The notes below the pieces were generated by a model. The model made no database searches, had not been told where the DNA came from, and saw nothing but the letters and a program-made list of their open reading frames with translations. Below, piece by piece: positions 14,573 through 21,839 of a stretch of 38,975 nucleotides of DNA (positions are counted from its first letter, which is position 1; the number at the start of each line of letters is the position of its first letter). Source of the stretch: JBBRZF01 sp038236965 (GTDB taxonomy: Bacteria > Acidobacteriota > Terriglobia > Terriglobales > Acidobacteriaceae); assembly GCA_038236965.1 (NCBI GenBank), contig JBBRZF010000010.1:1-38975 (forward strand). The letters are read 5' to 3'. The translations under genes were made by a program, and so were the position numbers.

Positions 14573-15333
14573 CCCAGCACCCTGACGGCAGCCAAGGTGA
14601 AGGCGCACAAGCTGGTCATCGTTTCCACGTCCGTCGAAGTGAACTGATGATCTTCGCTATGCGATGCGATCCAGAGTGTGCCGAATTCCGAACCGTCCTG
14701 CATCCGAAGCGGCAGCACCAATCCTTCCACTATCGCTGGCCTTGCCTCCGCAAAATATTTGAAGACTTTCTCGGGACGCGAGAAAAGCTGCGGACTGTTC
14801 AGATCAAGCGTAACCCCGCATGGACTCCAGTCCCGAGGAGTGCATCCTCCCATCGCCCCGGCAAGCGCACCGGAGAGGGAATCCCAGCGGAAAACTTTGC
14901 TCCCATCCTCTGCCGTATCCAGCACGCTCAATCCGGAAGTACCGGCGCGACAGGACCGAAGCGCTGCTTCTGTCAGTGCGCGGACCAATCCTTGCGTATC
15001 CCGGTCGCAAACGTATCGTGCGAGCCTTTGCAGTTCCAGATGGGTGGCATCGTTATCTACCGGTCGCGGAGCGCGTCGCGAAAGCTCACGGGTGATAAGT
15101 ATGGAAGCGATCGTGTCCGGTATCTTTACACGCGACGCCGACCAGTCACCCTTGGCAAAATGGTTTGCCAATTCAACGCGATTCCAGCAGCCGATCTTGT
15201 TGAAGATCACGTGCAACGCGCTCTTAACCGCCTGCTCGGTGATTCCCAACTCCGCGGATATCTCGCGATTGGAATATCCGAACGCGACAAGGTGCCCTAT
15301 CTCCGATTGACCGGACGACAATTTCAACTTCAT
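14515..15333 (-). CDS. LuxR-type regulator with N-terminal HTH and C-terminal GAF-like domain
   Basis: 272 residues from ATG 15333, chosen because GGGAG lies four bases before it; twelve further upstream codons are open. Residues ~5-60 (LSSGQSEIGHLVAFGYSNRE followed by ISAELGITEQAVKSALHVIF) are a LuxR/FixJ DNA-binding HTH. Residues ~115-255 form a GAF-like sensor, with GGCTPRDWSPCGVTLDLNSP resembling GAF domains found in bacterial and cyanobacterial sensor kinases. The order HTH then sensor is the reverse of most LuxR proteins. No phosphorylatable receiver domain is present, so a small ligand is more likely than a histidine kinase input. It is the upstream gene of the cytochrome/ferritin/tatA cluster and probably its regulator. 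Confidence 0.8.
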   Translation of the reverse strand: MKLKLSSGQSEIGHLVAFGYSNREISAELGITEQAVKSALHVIFNKIGCWNRVELANHFAKGDWSASRVKIPDTIASILITRELSRRAPRPVDNDATHLELQRLARYVCDRDTQGLVRALTEAALRSCRAGTSGLSVLDTAEDGSKVFRWDSLSGALAGAMGGCTPRDWSPCGVTLDLNSPQLFSRPEKVFKYFAEARPAIVEGLVLPLRMQDGSEFGTLWIASHSEDHQFTSTDVETMTSLCAFTLAAVRVLGMQPRVAPLENFMATRPAA

Positions 15334-15476
15334 GTTTCTCCCATAAGAGCGAAACAACTCCGCCTTCAAACTCGCATCGACTCTGCATATTCGAATGGTT
15401 TGAACCTTTAGACGTCATAGTTCTCTCGCCGGGTTTCCCCACCAACACCGCATTTACGTCTGCACCTTCCCTCCTC

Positions 15477-15657
15477 TGCCCGCCCTTGCCTTTCTTCGTG
15501 TCTTCGTGTCTTCGTGGTGAAAAGCTATTCGGAACTCCACCGCACCCTCCACCCGATCTTGCCTTTCTCCGTGTCTCCGTGGTGAAAAGCTATTCGCAAC
15601 TCCACCTCCCCCTCCACCCGAACTTGCCTTTCTTTGTGTCTCCGTGGTGGATGTTGA
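15477..15657 (+). repeat. Composite GTGTCTCCGTGGTG repeat, three tandem units
   Basis: Units of about 60-70 bp each begin TGCCTTTCTYCGTGTCTYCG and continue GTGGTGAAAAGCTATTCGGA (unit 1) or GTGGTGAAAAGCTATTCGCA (unit 2), followed by C-rich DNA ending CACCCGAACT. The last unit ends GTGGTGGATGTTGACC. The copy at 9986-10090 has the same composite order. Minus-strand translations (HHEDTKTRR-like) are by-products. Confidence 0.75.
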
Positions 15658-15795
15658 CCTTCCCAACTTCTTGTCAAGCCCCTCCAAGCCTCCAAAATGA
15701 ACTAAGTCTCTCATTCCATTCCAAATATAATTCCGTCCGCGATGTCCAGTTGGACCCCTCCAATCTGTCATAATAGATACAGAGATCAAAACCAA

Positions 15796-15820
15796 AGGCC
15801 GCGCTCAATCAGCGCGGCCT
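15796..15820. terminator. Perfect 10-bp G+C hairpin
   Basis: AGGCCGCGCT, loop CAATC, AGCGCGGCCT. On the minus strand it is followed by TTGGTTTTG, so it has terminator-like form, but no gene ends directly beside it. Part of its right arm is the first bases of the tandem repeat that follows. Confidence 0.45.
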
Positions 15821-16007
15821 TTCAAGTCTCGCCTTTGATCTTCAAACTGACAACTGGCAACCGACAACTGGCAACTGCTCTTCTCCCCAAGCGCGGCCTT
15901 TCAAGTCTCGCCTTTGATCTTCAAACTGACAACTTCCCCAAGCGCGTCCTTTCATGTTTTGCCTTTGATCTTCAAACTGGCAACTGGCAACCGACAACTG
16001 GCAACTG
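15811..16007. repeat. Three direct copies of a 45-67-bp unit
   Basis: Copies at 15811-15877, 15890-15934 and 15941-16007 share AGCGCGGCCTTTCAAGTCTC (third copy slightly changed), GCCTTTGATCTTCAAACTG and, in copies 1 and 3, GGCAACCGACAACTGGCAAC. The middle copy lacks that last part. The units are not evenly spaced and there are no unique spacers of constant length, so this is not a CRISPR array. Confidence 0.7.
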
Positions 16008-16014
16008 CTATTAA

Positions 16015-16103
16015 GTTCTTTGTTTTCTATATTTCACTACTTAAACCCAAGCAGCTCAATATTTTAGCGCCCTCTTCCCGCTAAAATATTGAAAACAAAG
16101 AAC
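16015..16103. repeat. Two nested perfect inverted repeats
   Basis: The outer pair is GTTCTTTGTTTTC at 16015-16027 and its exact complement GAAAACAAAGAAC at 16091-16103. The inner pair is TCAATATTTTAGCG at 16056-16069 and its exact complement CGCTAAAATATTGA at 16079-16092. The right arms are contiguous (sharing two bases) while the left arms are separated by 28 bases, giving a long stem with one large one-sided bulge. No coding sequence overlaps it. Confidence 0.7.
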
Positions 16104-16117
16104 CAGAAAAGAGACAA

Positions 16118-16152
16118 AAAGAGGGGGGAGGGTGCCGTAGCTGCCCCTCCCC
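16118..16152 (-). terminator. Rho-independent terminator after the ubiD-like gene
   Basis: GGGGAGGG (16125-16132) pairs perfectly with CCCTCCCC (16145-16152). On the minus strand the stem is followed, after a few bases, by TTTTTGTC. It lies 35 bases beyond the stop codon at 16187. Confidence 0.65.
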
Positions 16153-16186
16153 GCTGAATGCTGACAATCGACTCCCGATTATTGCC

Positions 16187-17761
16187 TTACTCTAGTCCCA
16201 GTTTCTTCCACATCGCCGACACTCGCTCCTTCACTTCCGAAGGCATCGTCAACTCATCCGGCCAAGGACGCGTGAAGCCTTCCGTCGGCCATTTGCGCGT
16301 CGCATCCACGCCCATCTTGGAGCCGAAGTCCGGCATGCGCGCCGCGTGGTCCAGCGAATCCACCGGCCCAAGCGTGAACTGTATGTCGCGTTCCGGATCG
16401 ATGTTGTTGAAAACGCGCCAAGTCACTTCCGCCAGGTCGTTCACGTTGCAGTCTTCGTCCACTACGACGACGCACTTGGTGAACATCGCCTGTCCAAGCG
16501 ACCAGATAGCGCTCATCACCTTGCGCGCTTGTCCCGGATAAGACTTCTTGATGGAGATGATCATCAGGTTGTGGAACACGCCTTCCGGCGGAAGGTTCAC
16601 GTCCACCATCTCCGGAATCGTCATCTTCATCAGCGGCTTGAAGATAGACCCGACGGCCTTGCCCATCCAAGCGTCCTCTTGCGGAGGCTTGCCGACGATG
16701 GTCGTCGAGTAGATGGGATTCTTGCGGTGCGTAATGCACTGCACGTGGAAGACTGGATACAGGTCCTCCAGCGAGTAGAAGCCCGTGTGATCGCCGAATG
16801 GGCCTTCCACGCGTAGCTCGTCGAGGTTCACGTAGCCTTCCAGCACGATCTCCGAAGTCGCGGGAACTTCCAGGTCAACGGTCTCGCACTTCACCAGTTC
16901 CAGCGGCTTCTGCCTGAGGAATCCGGCGATCATGTATTCCTCGACCTCTGGCGGCGCAGGCACGATGGCCGAGAACATCACCGCCGGATCGGTTCCGATG
17001 GCGACAGCGACCTCCATCTTGCCCTTCACCGTCTTGCCTTCGGTGATGCGCGCCCCGCCGCCGCTGGTGCGCATCATGTCGATGGCGGCATTCAGTTGCT
17101 CCGCACTCCCTGCGGCGACACCGGCGCCCGAACGCAGACGCTCGCGATAGTGCTCGGCTCCGCCCTTGTGCCGCTGCCAGTGCATGCCCGTCGAGGTGGC
17201 GTCATACACCTGCATGCGATACGCGCCCATGTTGCGCCTCCCCGTCTTCGGGTCGCGCGTGGTGACGCAAGGCAAGGTGATGAAGCGTCCGCCGTCCTGC
17301 GGCCAGCATTGCAGTATGGGGAAATCGAGCAGTGAGAAGTTGTCCCTCTTGATGACCTCCTTACAAGGCCCGGTCGAAACCGTCTTGGGGAAGAAACTGC
17401 CCATCTCGGCCAGCATCGGCAACATCTTCACCTTGTCGAGGAAGCCTTGCGGCGACTTCACGTCCATAAACTGCCGTATGCGGTCCGCCACCTGGTCGAA
17501 CGAGTCCGTCCCCAGCGCCATGTTCATGCGCCGCTCGCTGCCAAACTGGTTGATGAGCACCTGCGCGCCCTTGTACCCCTTGACGTTCTCGAACAGCAGC
17601 GCCGGCCCCCCCGGCCCCTTCCCACCCCGCCCCCCCCACTTGGAAACCCGGTCCGTGATTTCGGTGATCTCCAGAATGGGATCGACTTCGGCTTTAATGC
17701 GCTTTAGTTCGCCGGCGCGATCCAGCGCGGCAATCCACTCTCTAAGGTCGTTATAAGCCAA
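16187..17761 (-). CDS. UbiD-family prenylated-FMN-dependent decarboxylase
   Basis: About 524 residues. The best start is TTG 17761 (giving MAYNDLREWIAALDRAGELK), because GGAG lies five bases upstream and it matches the usual family N-terminus; ATG 17797 in the same frame overlaps a TATAAT hexamer. Family signatures are FENVKGYKGAQVLINQFGS, RITEGKTVKGKMEVAVAIG, EGPFGDHTGFYSLEDLYPVF and the PEMVDVNLPPEG segment. These enzymes carry out reversible non-oxidative decarboxylation of aromatic or alpha,beta-unsaturated acids in quinone or aromatic metabolism using prenyl-FMN from UbiX; no ubiX is nearby. A ~30-residue insert rich in G and A (around SGAGVAAGSAEQLNAAIDMM) follows MHWQRHKGGAEHYRERLR. 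The specific substrate is unknown. Confidence 0.88.
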   Translation of the reverse strand: MAYNDLREWIAALDRAGELKRIKAEVDPILEITEITDRVSKWGGRGGKGPGGPALLFENVKGYKGAQVLINQFGSERRMNMALGTDSFDQVADRIRQFMDVKSPQGFLDKVKMLPMLAEMGSFFPKTVSTGPCKEVIKRDNFSLLDFPILQCWPQDGGRFITLPCVTTRDPKTGRRNMGAYRMQVYDATSTGMHWQRHKGGAEHYRERLRSGAGVAAGSAEQLNAAIDMMRTSGGGARITEGKTVKGKMEVAVAIGTDPAVMFSAIVPAPPEVEEYMIAGFLRQKPLELVKCETVDLEVPATSEIVLEGYVNLDELRVEGPFGDHTGFYSLEDLYPVFHVQCITHRKNPIYSTTIVGKPPQEDAWMGKAVGSIFKPLMKMTIPEMVDVNLPPEGVFHNLMIISIKKSYPGQARKVMSAIWSLGQAMFTKCVVVVDEDCNVNDLAEVTWRVFNNIDPERDIQFTLGPVDSLDHAARMPDFGSKMGVDATRKWPTEGFTRPWPDELTMPSEVKERVSAMWKKLGLE

Positions 17762-17795
17762 GGACGCTCCAATCGAATACAGGTGTGAACAGGCC

Positions 17796-17801
17796 ATTAT
17801 A
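17796..17801 (-). promoter_or_regulatory. Candidate -10 hexamer TATAAT for the ubiD-like gene
   Basis: TATAAT is perfect on the minus strand and lies 35 bases upstream of the TTG start at 17761, so an mRNA starting about 7 bases downstream would carry a short leader with the GGAG site. No good -35 hexamer is seen at 16-18 bases. Confidence 0.35.
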
Positions 17802-17924
17802 CGAGAGCGAGTATTCCGGTCCCGATACCTTTGAACCAACCTCCTGTTCCTGCCAACTCTGCTGAAGGTTTTCACATCCAAGTTCCTGTTACACATAATT
17901 CTTTGAAGGGCCCGAAGAGACCTC

Positions 17925-19031
17925 ATGGCATCTGTTTCCCTGCAAGAAAAAGTTCATCTGCACGTACTCTCCATCCTTACCTTGAACCCTGCCAAGGAAG
18001 CAAGCGTCGACGAAGCGCTGCGCCATGTGGCTTCGCTTACTGCGAAGGAGCGCGAGGAATTCATCTCTCTGGCCGACTCCAACCACGTGATCGTCCGCGC
18101 ATTGGAACCGCTGGCCGCCGCGGCCGCGCAGTCTGGAAACACGGAACTACAGAGCTGGGCTCTGATAACGATGGCCAAGGAGAGCGCGCGCATTTCCAAC
18201 GCGCTGCAATTTCTGGAACGCGTTTGCAACGAGCTTGAACTTGCCGCATGCCATGCAACGGTAATGAAATCGCTGGACCACTATCCCGACCTGGGCAACG
18301 ACCTTGACCTCTATACCACTGCGGACGAACAGAAAGTCTGCGGCGTGATGACTTCGAAGTTCGAGGCACATATCGAAGATCGTAGCTGGGGCGATCGTCT
18401 TGCCAACAAGTGGAATTTCCAGATTCCCGGGCTTCCCGAAGCAATCGAAGTTCACTCCAAGCGACTCGGACAGACGGGCGAACACATTGCCATGGCTCAA
18501 CGATTTGTCACGCGACGCCAGCAGAAGACCGTGGAGGTGAACGGACGTTCATTGACCTTTGCTATTCCCGCTCCCGAAGAGCGCGTCATCGTCGCGACCT
18601 TGCAACGCATGTATCGCCACTTCTACTTCCGCGTGTGCGACATCGTAAATACGCGGAACCTCGTCGAGAGTGGTGTGATCGATTATGCCGAACTGAAACG
18701 CTCGGCGGATATGGGCGGCATCTGGAAAGGCGTCTGCAGCTATTTGAAAATTGTTAGCGATTACGTGCAGCAGTATCGCGGCACTCCGCTCGAATTGCCA
18801 GCCGAAGTGCTGGCATCTGCGCCCTTCGGTGGAGAAAAAGTATTTGTGCGCGCACGCTTCATCCGCGTGCCCATCATGCCCCAAGGCGCAGAACTCTATA
18901 CTGCGCAGGTCACGCAGGCAGCGATGCGCGGAGATGTGCCTGCGACCTTCCGCCTCAGCCTGCTTCCCTACCTGGCTTCGGCGGCGGCCATTAGCTACAA
19001 GCTGACGGGCAGCGATAAGGGAATCTGGTAG
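17925..19031 (+). CDS. Uncharacterised protein, possible nucleotidyltransferase-fold (NTP_transf_5-like)
   Basis: 368 residues, not confidently recognised. In the middle, KSLDHYPDLGNDLDLYTTAD (about residues 113-132) has the hydrophobic-D-h-D pattern of the metal-binding strand of DNA polymerase beta-type nucleotidyltransferases, and AIEVHSKRLGQTGEHI about 45 residues later resembles the ldlH segment of the NTP_transf_5 family. The N-terminal 110 residues look all-helical; residues ~190-365 are mixed and include FVTRRQQKTVEVNGRSLTFA and a helical C-terminus. The final region PYLASAAAISYKLTGSDKGI is weakly hydrophobic. No signal peptide. It is divergent from the ubiD-like gene and ends at a bidirectional terminator. 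The nucleotidyltransferase reading is tentative. Confidence 0.7.
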   Translation: MASVSLQEKVHLHVLSILTLNPAKEASVDEALRHVASLTAKEREEFISLADSNHVIVRALEPLAAAAAQSGNTELQSWALITMAKESARISNALQFLERVCNELELAACHATVMKSLDHYPDLGNDLDLYTTADEQKVCGVMTSKFEAHIEDRSWGDRLANKWNFQIPGLPEAIEVHSKRLGQTGEHIAMAQRFVTRRQQKTVEVNGRSLTFAIPAPEERVIVATLQRMYRHFYFRVCDIVNTRNLVESGVIDYAELKRSADMGGIWKGVCSYLKIVSDYVQQYRGTPLELPAEVLASAPFGGEKVFVRARFIRVPIMPQGAELYTAQVTQAAMRGDVPATFRLSLLPYLASAAAISYKLTGSDKGIW

Positions 19032-19086
19032 CAAACCAGTACGAGGTTAGGGCTGGCGGTTCAAACCTGTTCCGTTCTACAGCCCG

Positions 19087-19116
19087 AAAAAGGAGCCGAA
19101 TCAATCGGCTCCTTTT
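19087..19116. terminator. Bidirectional rho-independent terminator
   Basis: AAAAGGAGCCGA (19088-19099), loop ATCAA, TCGGCTCCTTTT (19105-19116). A 12-bp stem with A/T-rich ends on both sides lies between two convergent genes (plus-strand gene ending 19031, minus-strand gene ending 19138). Confidence 0.85.
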
Positions 19117-19137
19117 CCATGGGCCTAAATCAGCAAG

Positions 19138-19635
19138 CTACTTCTTGCGCGTGTAGTCCAACTCCAACATGGGTTTGGTTTCGCCGGGGCGCAGAACCTG
19201 CCAATGATATTTGTCGTCGCCGCCGGTACGATCAATGTAGGAGACAAGCGGATCGGCGTTGCCATTCGGATGGGCAATGGTCAATTCCTGAACAAGACGC
19301 TGGCCATCGAGACGCGCGGTTCCCTTGCTGAAATTTCCGTCTGTATCGACGTACCAGAAGCTCACGTGTTTTGCCTCCGGGTCGTACGCGTACATGCCGG
19401 AATAATGCGGCACGCCATTGAAGCGAGTGACGAAGAAGATGGCCGTTTTCGTCTCGCTCCAGTAGATGTGATTATCGATTTCGGTAGGCTTCTCGCCGGG
19501 AGGCCCGGCTGTCGTATGCCAGTCACCCACAAGCCAGGCAACGGGCGCGAGCGGATTCTCGGCGGGCTTAGCGTCCTGTGCGAAGGTGGCAATAGAAAAC
19601 AGCATCAGCAAAGCAAGCAGCAAACGAGTTTTCAT
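19138..19635 (-). CDS. Small secreted protein with lipocalin-like/DUF1579-like fold
   Basis: 165 residues beginning MKTRLLLALLMLFSIATFAQ, a clear signal peptide. The mature part starts VAWLVGDWHTTAGPPGEKPT, a GxW-type first strand seen in small beta-barrel proteins of the lipocalin-like/DUF1579 kind, followed by alternating beta strands (HIYWSETKTAIFFVTRF, HYSGMYAYDPEAKHVSFWYV, WQVLRPGETKPMLELDYTRK). No cysteines or catalytic motif stand out, and the function is unknown. It is convergent with the preceding gene and divergent from ispA, with 94 bp between the start codons. Confidence 0.7.
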   Translation of the reverse strand: MKTRLLLALLMLFSIATFAQDAKPAENPLAPVAWLVGDWHTTAGPPGEKPTEIDNHIYWSETKTAIFFVTRFNGVPHYSGMYAYDPEAKHVSFWYVDTDGNFSKGTARLDGQRLVQELTIAHPNGNADPLVSYIDRTGGDDKYHWQVLRPGETKPMLELDYTRKK

Positions 19636-19729
19636 GGTGAGTGAGTCTACACCAAAAGCGCCCTATTTTGCGGCGGGAGACTCTTCCTACTACTCCACAG
19701 CAACTCCGTTCCTTTATACTTTTCATCTC

Positions 19730-20611
19730 ATGTTGAAAGACGTCCTCACAAACGGCCAGATGTTTGCTGACGCCGCACTCGAACGCCTGCTGCCCGCGGG
19801 CACCACCTATCCACCTTCCATTCACCAGGCAATGCGCCACAGCGTGTTCGCCGGGGGCAAGCGTCTGCGCCCCATCCTGTGCATGGAAGGCGCTCGCATG
19901 GTGACCGGCACAGTACCCGCCGGAGTGGACGAACTCGGGGCATCCCTCGAGATGCTGCATACCTATTCACTCATCCACGACGACCTCCCGGCGCTCGACA
20001 ACGACGACCTGCGCCGCGGACGCCCGACCTGCCACGTCGCTTTCGGCGAGGCCACGGCCATCCTCGCCGGAGATGCCTTGCAAACCTACGCCTACGAATG
20101 CCTGGCGCGATTGCAGTGTCCCGCAGAAGCCCGCGTGAAGATCATCGAAGAGATTGCACACGCCACCGGAACCATCGAAGGCATGATTGGCGGACAAGTG
20201 CTCGATCTAGAAGCCGAGCACACGCGTCCAGACGCAAAGACGCTGGAATATATCCATCGCGCAAAGACCGGAGCGCTCATCACCTGCTCCCTCGTGACGG
20301 GCTGCTACTTTGTAGGCGCAACGACCGTGGAGACACAACGGGTACGGGAGTTCGGACGCGCAGCAGGATTGGCCTTCCAGATCGCCGACGACATTCTCGA
20401 CGTAACACAGACCAGCGAACAACTCGGCAAGACCGCAGGCAAAGACCTCGCAGTGGAGAAGGCAACATATCCCTCTCTTTACGGCCTGGAGCGCGCAGAG
20501 CAGATGGCGGACACACTAATCAACTCAGCTTGCGCCGCGCTAGATAGTTTCGGAGCGAGAGCGCAGACGCTGAAAGATCTGGCGCGGTACTTGGTGGAGC
20601 GGAAGAAGTAA
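19730..20611 (+). CDS. ispA: Polyprenyl (farnesyl/geranylgeranyl) diphosphate synthase
   Basis: 293 residues from ATG 19730 (MLKDVLTNGQMFADAALERL); the open frame to 19586 overlaps the divergent gene and is not coding. Both aspartate-rich motifs of trans-prenyl synthases are present: LIHDDLPALDNDDLRRGRPT (first, DDx4D) and FQIADDILDVTQT (second). The substrate-binding GGKRLRPIL is intact. It condenses isopentenyl diphosphate with allylic diphosphates in the cytoplasm to supply C15 (or C20) precursors for quinones and cell-wall lipid carriers. Product length cannot be fixed from motif reading alone. A TATACT hexamer ends only nine bases before the ATG and there is no Shine-Dalgarno sequence, so the message may be leaderless. 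Confidence 0.92.
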   Translation: MLKDVLTNGQMFADAALERLLPAGTTYPPSIHQAMRHSVFAGGKRLRPILCMEGARMVTGTVPAGVDELGASLEMLHTYSLIHDDLPALDNDDLRRGRPTCHVAFGEATAILAGDALQTYAYECLARLQCPAEARVKIIEEIAHATGTIEGMIGGQVLDLEAEHTRPDAKTLEYIHRAKTGALITCSLVTGCYFVGATTVETQRVREFGRAAGLAFQIADDILDVTQTSEQLGKTAGKDLAVEKATYPSLYGLERAEQMADTLINSACAALDSFGARAQTLKDLARYLVERKK

Positions 20612-20973
20612 GCAGAAGCAAACCTGAAAAGGACACTAAGCTTCACGAAGGATTTAATGGCGTTAAAGCCGATCAGATCGCGACCTGGGCATATGCGGCA
20701 GCGACAGTTCTCGCCTTCATTGCGTGGTATGGCTGGACCTTCGAGATTGTTAGGTACGGAGGCGATCTTGACTACAGAGGTCCTCTTGCCCATATTTCCG
20801 GTTGGATCAGTGCACCAATAACCGGCGGCAAGAACTTCCTTCCTCCCACAAACCCAATCATCACAGTGCTTCTGCTTTGGTTCTTTTGGTTTGTTGTCTT
20901 GCGCACGGCTCTTGGCTCCTGGAACCTTGTCATCGCCAAGACTCCTCGCCCTCAGCCACCATCTCGCCCCTAA
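20548..20973 (+). pseudogene. Start-less membrane-protein ORF overlapping the end of ispA
   Basis: A frame open from 20548 to the TAA at 20971-20973 encodes a coherent two-helix membrane protein: ADQIATWAYAAATVLAFIAW, then YGWTFEIVRYGGDLDYRGPL, a loop GWISAPITGGKNFLPP, and NPIITVLLLWFFWFVVLRTA followed by a proline-rich tail. No in-frame ATG, GTG or TTG occurs before the first hydrophobic segment; the first in-frame GTG is within the second helix. Either the 5' end has been lost or frameshifted, or translation begins at a rare codon or by re-initiation after the ispA stop at 20611. The protein family is not recognised. A repeat of the GTGTCTCTGTGGTG family starts right after its stop. Confidence 0.45.
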
Positions 20974-20974
20974 T

Positions 20975-21062
20975 TCCCTTCGTGCTCCCTTTGTGTCCTT
21001 CGTGGTTGGTTTTGCTCCTCTCTGCCTCTGTGTCTCTGTGGTGAGTCGCCCTCTGTGGTAGA
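20975..21062 (+). repeat. GTGTCTCTGTGGTG-family repeat
   Basis: TTCCCTTCGTGCTCCCTTTG, TGTCCTTCGTGGTTGG and CTGCCTCTGTGTCTCTGTGG are degenerate units on the plus strand filling the spacer before bshB1. Confidence 0.6.
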
Positions 21063-21071
21063 TTTCCTGCG

Positions 21072-21839
21072 ATGAACTCTCTCGACATTCTCGCTATTGC
21101 CGCTCACCGTGACGACGTGGAACAGACGTGCGGTGGCACGCTGCTCAAGATGTCCACCCTCGGGCATCGCACCGGTATCCTCGACCTCTCGCAAGGTGAG
21201 ATGGGAACCCGCGGCACCGTGGAAGATCGCGCGCGCGAGGCCGCCGATGCAGCGCGTCTGCTGAATGTATCGTGGCGCGATGCGCTGGATATTCCCGATG
21301 GCCGCATCGAAAACACATGGGAGAATCGCCTGAAGATTGCGCGCGTCATTCGTGAACAGCGTCCGCGAGTTGTCATTCTTCCCTACTGGCAAGGACGGCA
21401 TCCCGATCACTACACCTGCTCGACTCTCGGATACGAAGCTTGCTTTCTTGCCGGACTGACGAAGCTAGGCAAGACGCACGCCTACAACGAGGGAGGCCCC
21501 AGCGTAGCCGACCTGGATGCAATCGCGAAGCTTGCACCGCACCGTCCCTTCAAGATTGTCTATGCGTCGCTGTATTTCGACGTGCGACCGACGTTCGTGG
21601 TCGACATCAGTGAACAGTTCGAGCAGCGCTTCCAGGCCTTGATGGCCTACAAGTCTCAATATCAGAATCAGGCCGCAGGCGCGCAGGACTTCCCCCAACA
21701 AGAAGAAATTCGCCAGCGCCTGGAAAGCATGGCGTCGTTTTATGGGCTACTCGCAGGCGTGAAGTACGCCGAGCCATTCGTCCAGAAAGAAGTGGGCCTT
21801 CAAGACGACCTGCTAGCAATTCCGGTGAAGAGTATCTAG
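21072..21839 (+). CDS. bshB1: Bacillithiol biosynthesis deacetylase BshB1 (PIG-L family)
   Basis: 255 residues of the LmbE/PIG-L zinc deacetylase family. LDILAIAAHRDDVEQTCGGT carries the zinc-binding H-x-DD; the second zinc histidine is in YWQGRHPDHYTCSTLGY. The segment SQGEMGTRGTVEDRAREAAD and the length identify the BshB1 branch, which removes the acetyl group from GlcNAc-malate in bacillithiol synthesis. The usual AHPDD is AHRDD here, a change at a normally strict position. No bshA or bshC lies in the window. Upstream is a repeat spacer with a TAGATT hexamer 7 bases before the start and no Shine-Dalgarno site. Confidence 0.88.
   Translation: MNSLDILAIAAHRDDVEQTCGGTLLKMSTLGHRTGILDLSQGEMGTRGTVEDRAREAADAARLLNVSWRDALDIPDGRIENTWENRLKIARVIREQRPRVVILPYWQGRHPDHYTCSTLGYEACFLAGLTKLGKTHAYNEGGPSVADLDAIAKLAPHRPFKIVYASLYFDVRPTFVVDISEQFEQRFQALMAYKSQYQNQAAGAQDFPQQEEIRQRLESMASFYGLLAGVKYAEPFVQKEVGLQDDLLAIPVKSI

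Larger units (their letters stand above)
15334..16186. other. 850-bp gene-free spacer rich in repeats
   Basis: No frame here shows protein-like sequence. The spacer contains a triple copy of the GTGTCTCCGTGGTG repeat (15477-15657), a perfect 10-bp hairpin (15796-15820), three copies of a ~45-67-bp repeat (15811-16007), a pair of nested inverted repeats (16015-16103) and the ubiD-gene terminator (16118-16152). Confidence 0.65.

Noticed and set aside
15454..15795. Minus-strand ORF encoding HHEDTKTRRKA-type peptides
   Set aside because: It is a by-product of the GTGTCTCCGTGGTG repeats, as is 9957-10306 on the minus strand; no independent coding evidence.
15811..16007. Possible CRISPR array
   Set aside because: Only three copies, unequal length, no regular unique spacers and no cas genes.
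19040..19085. tRNA-like GGTTCAAACC segment
   Set aside because: The flanking bases cannot form a T-arm stem or acceptor stem, and no D-arm or anticodon arm lies upstream.
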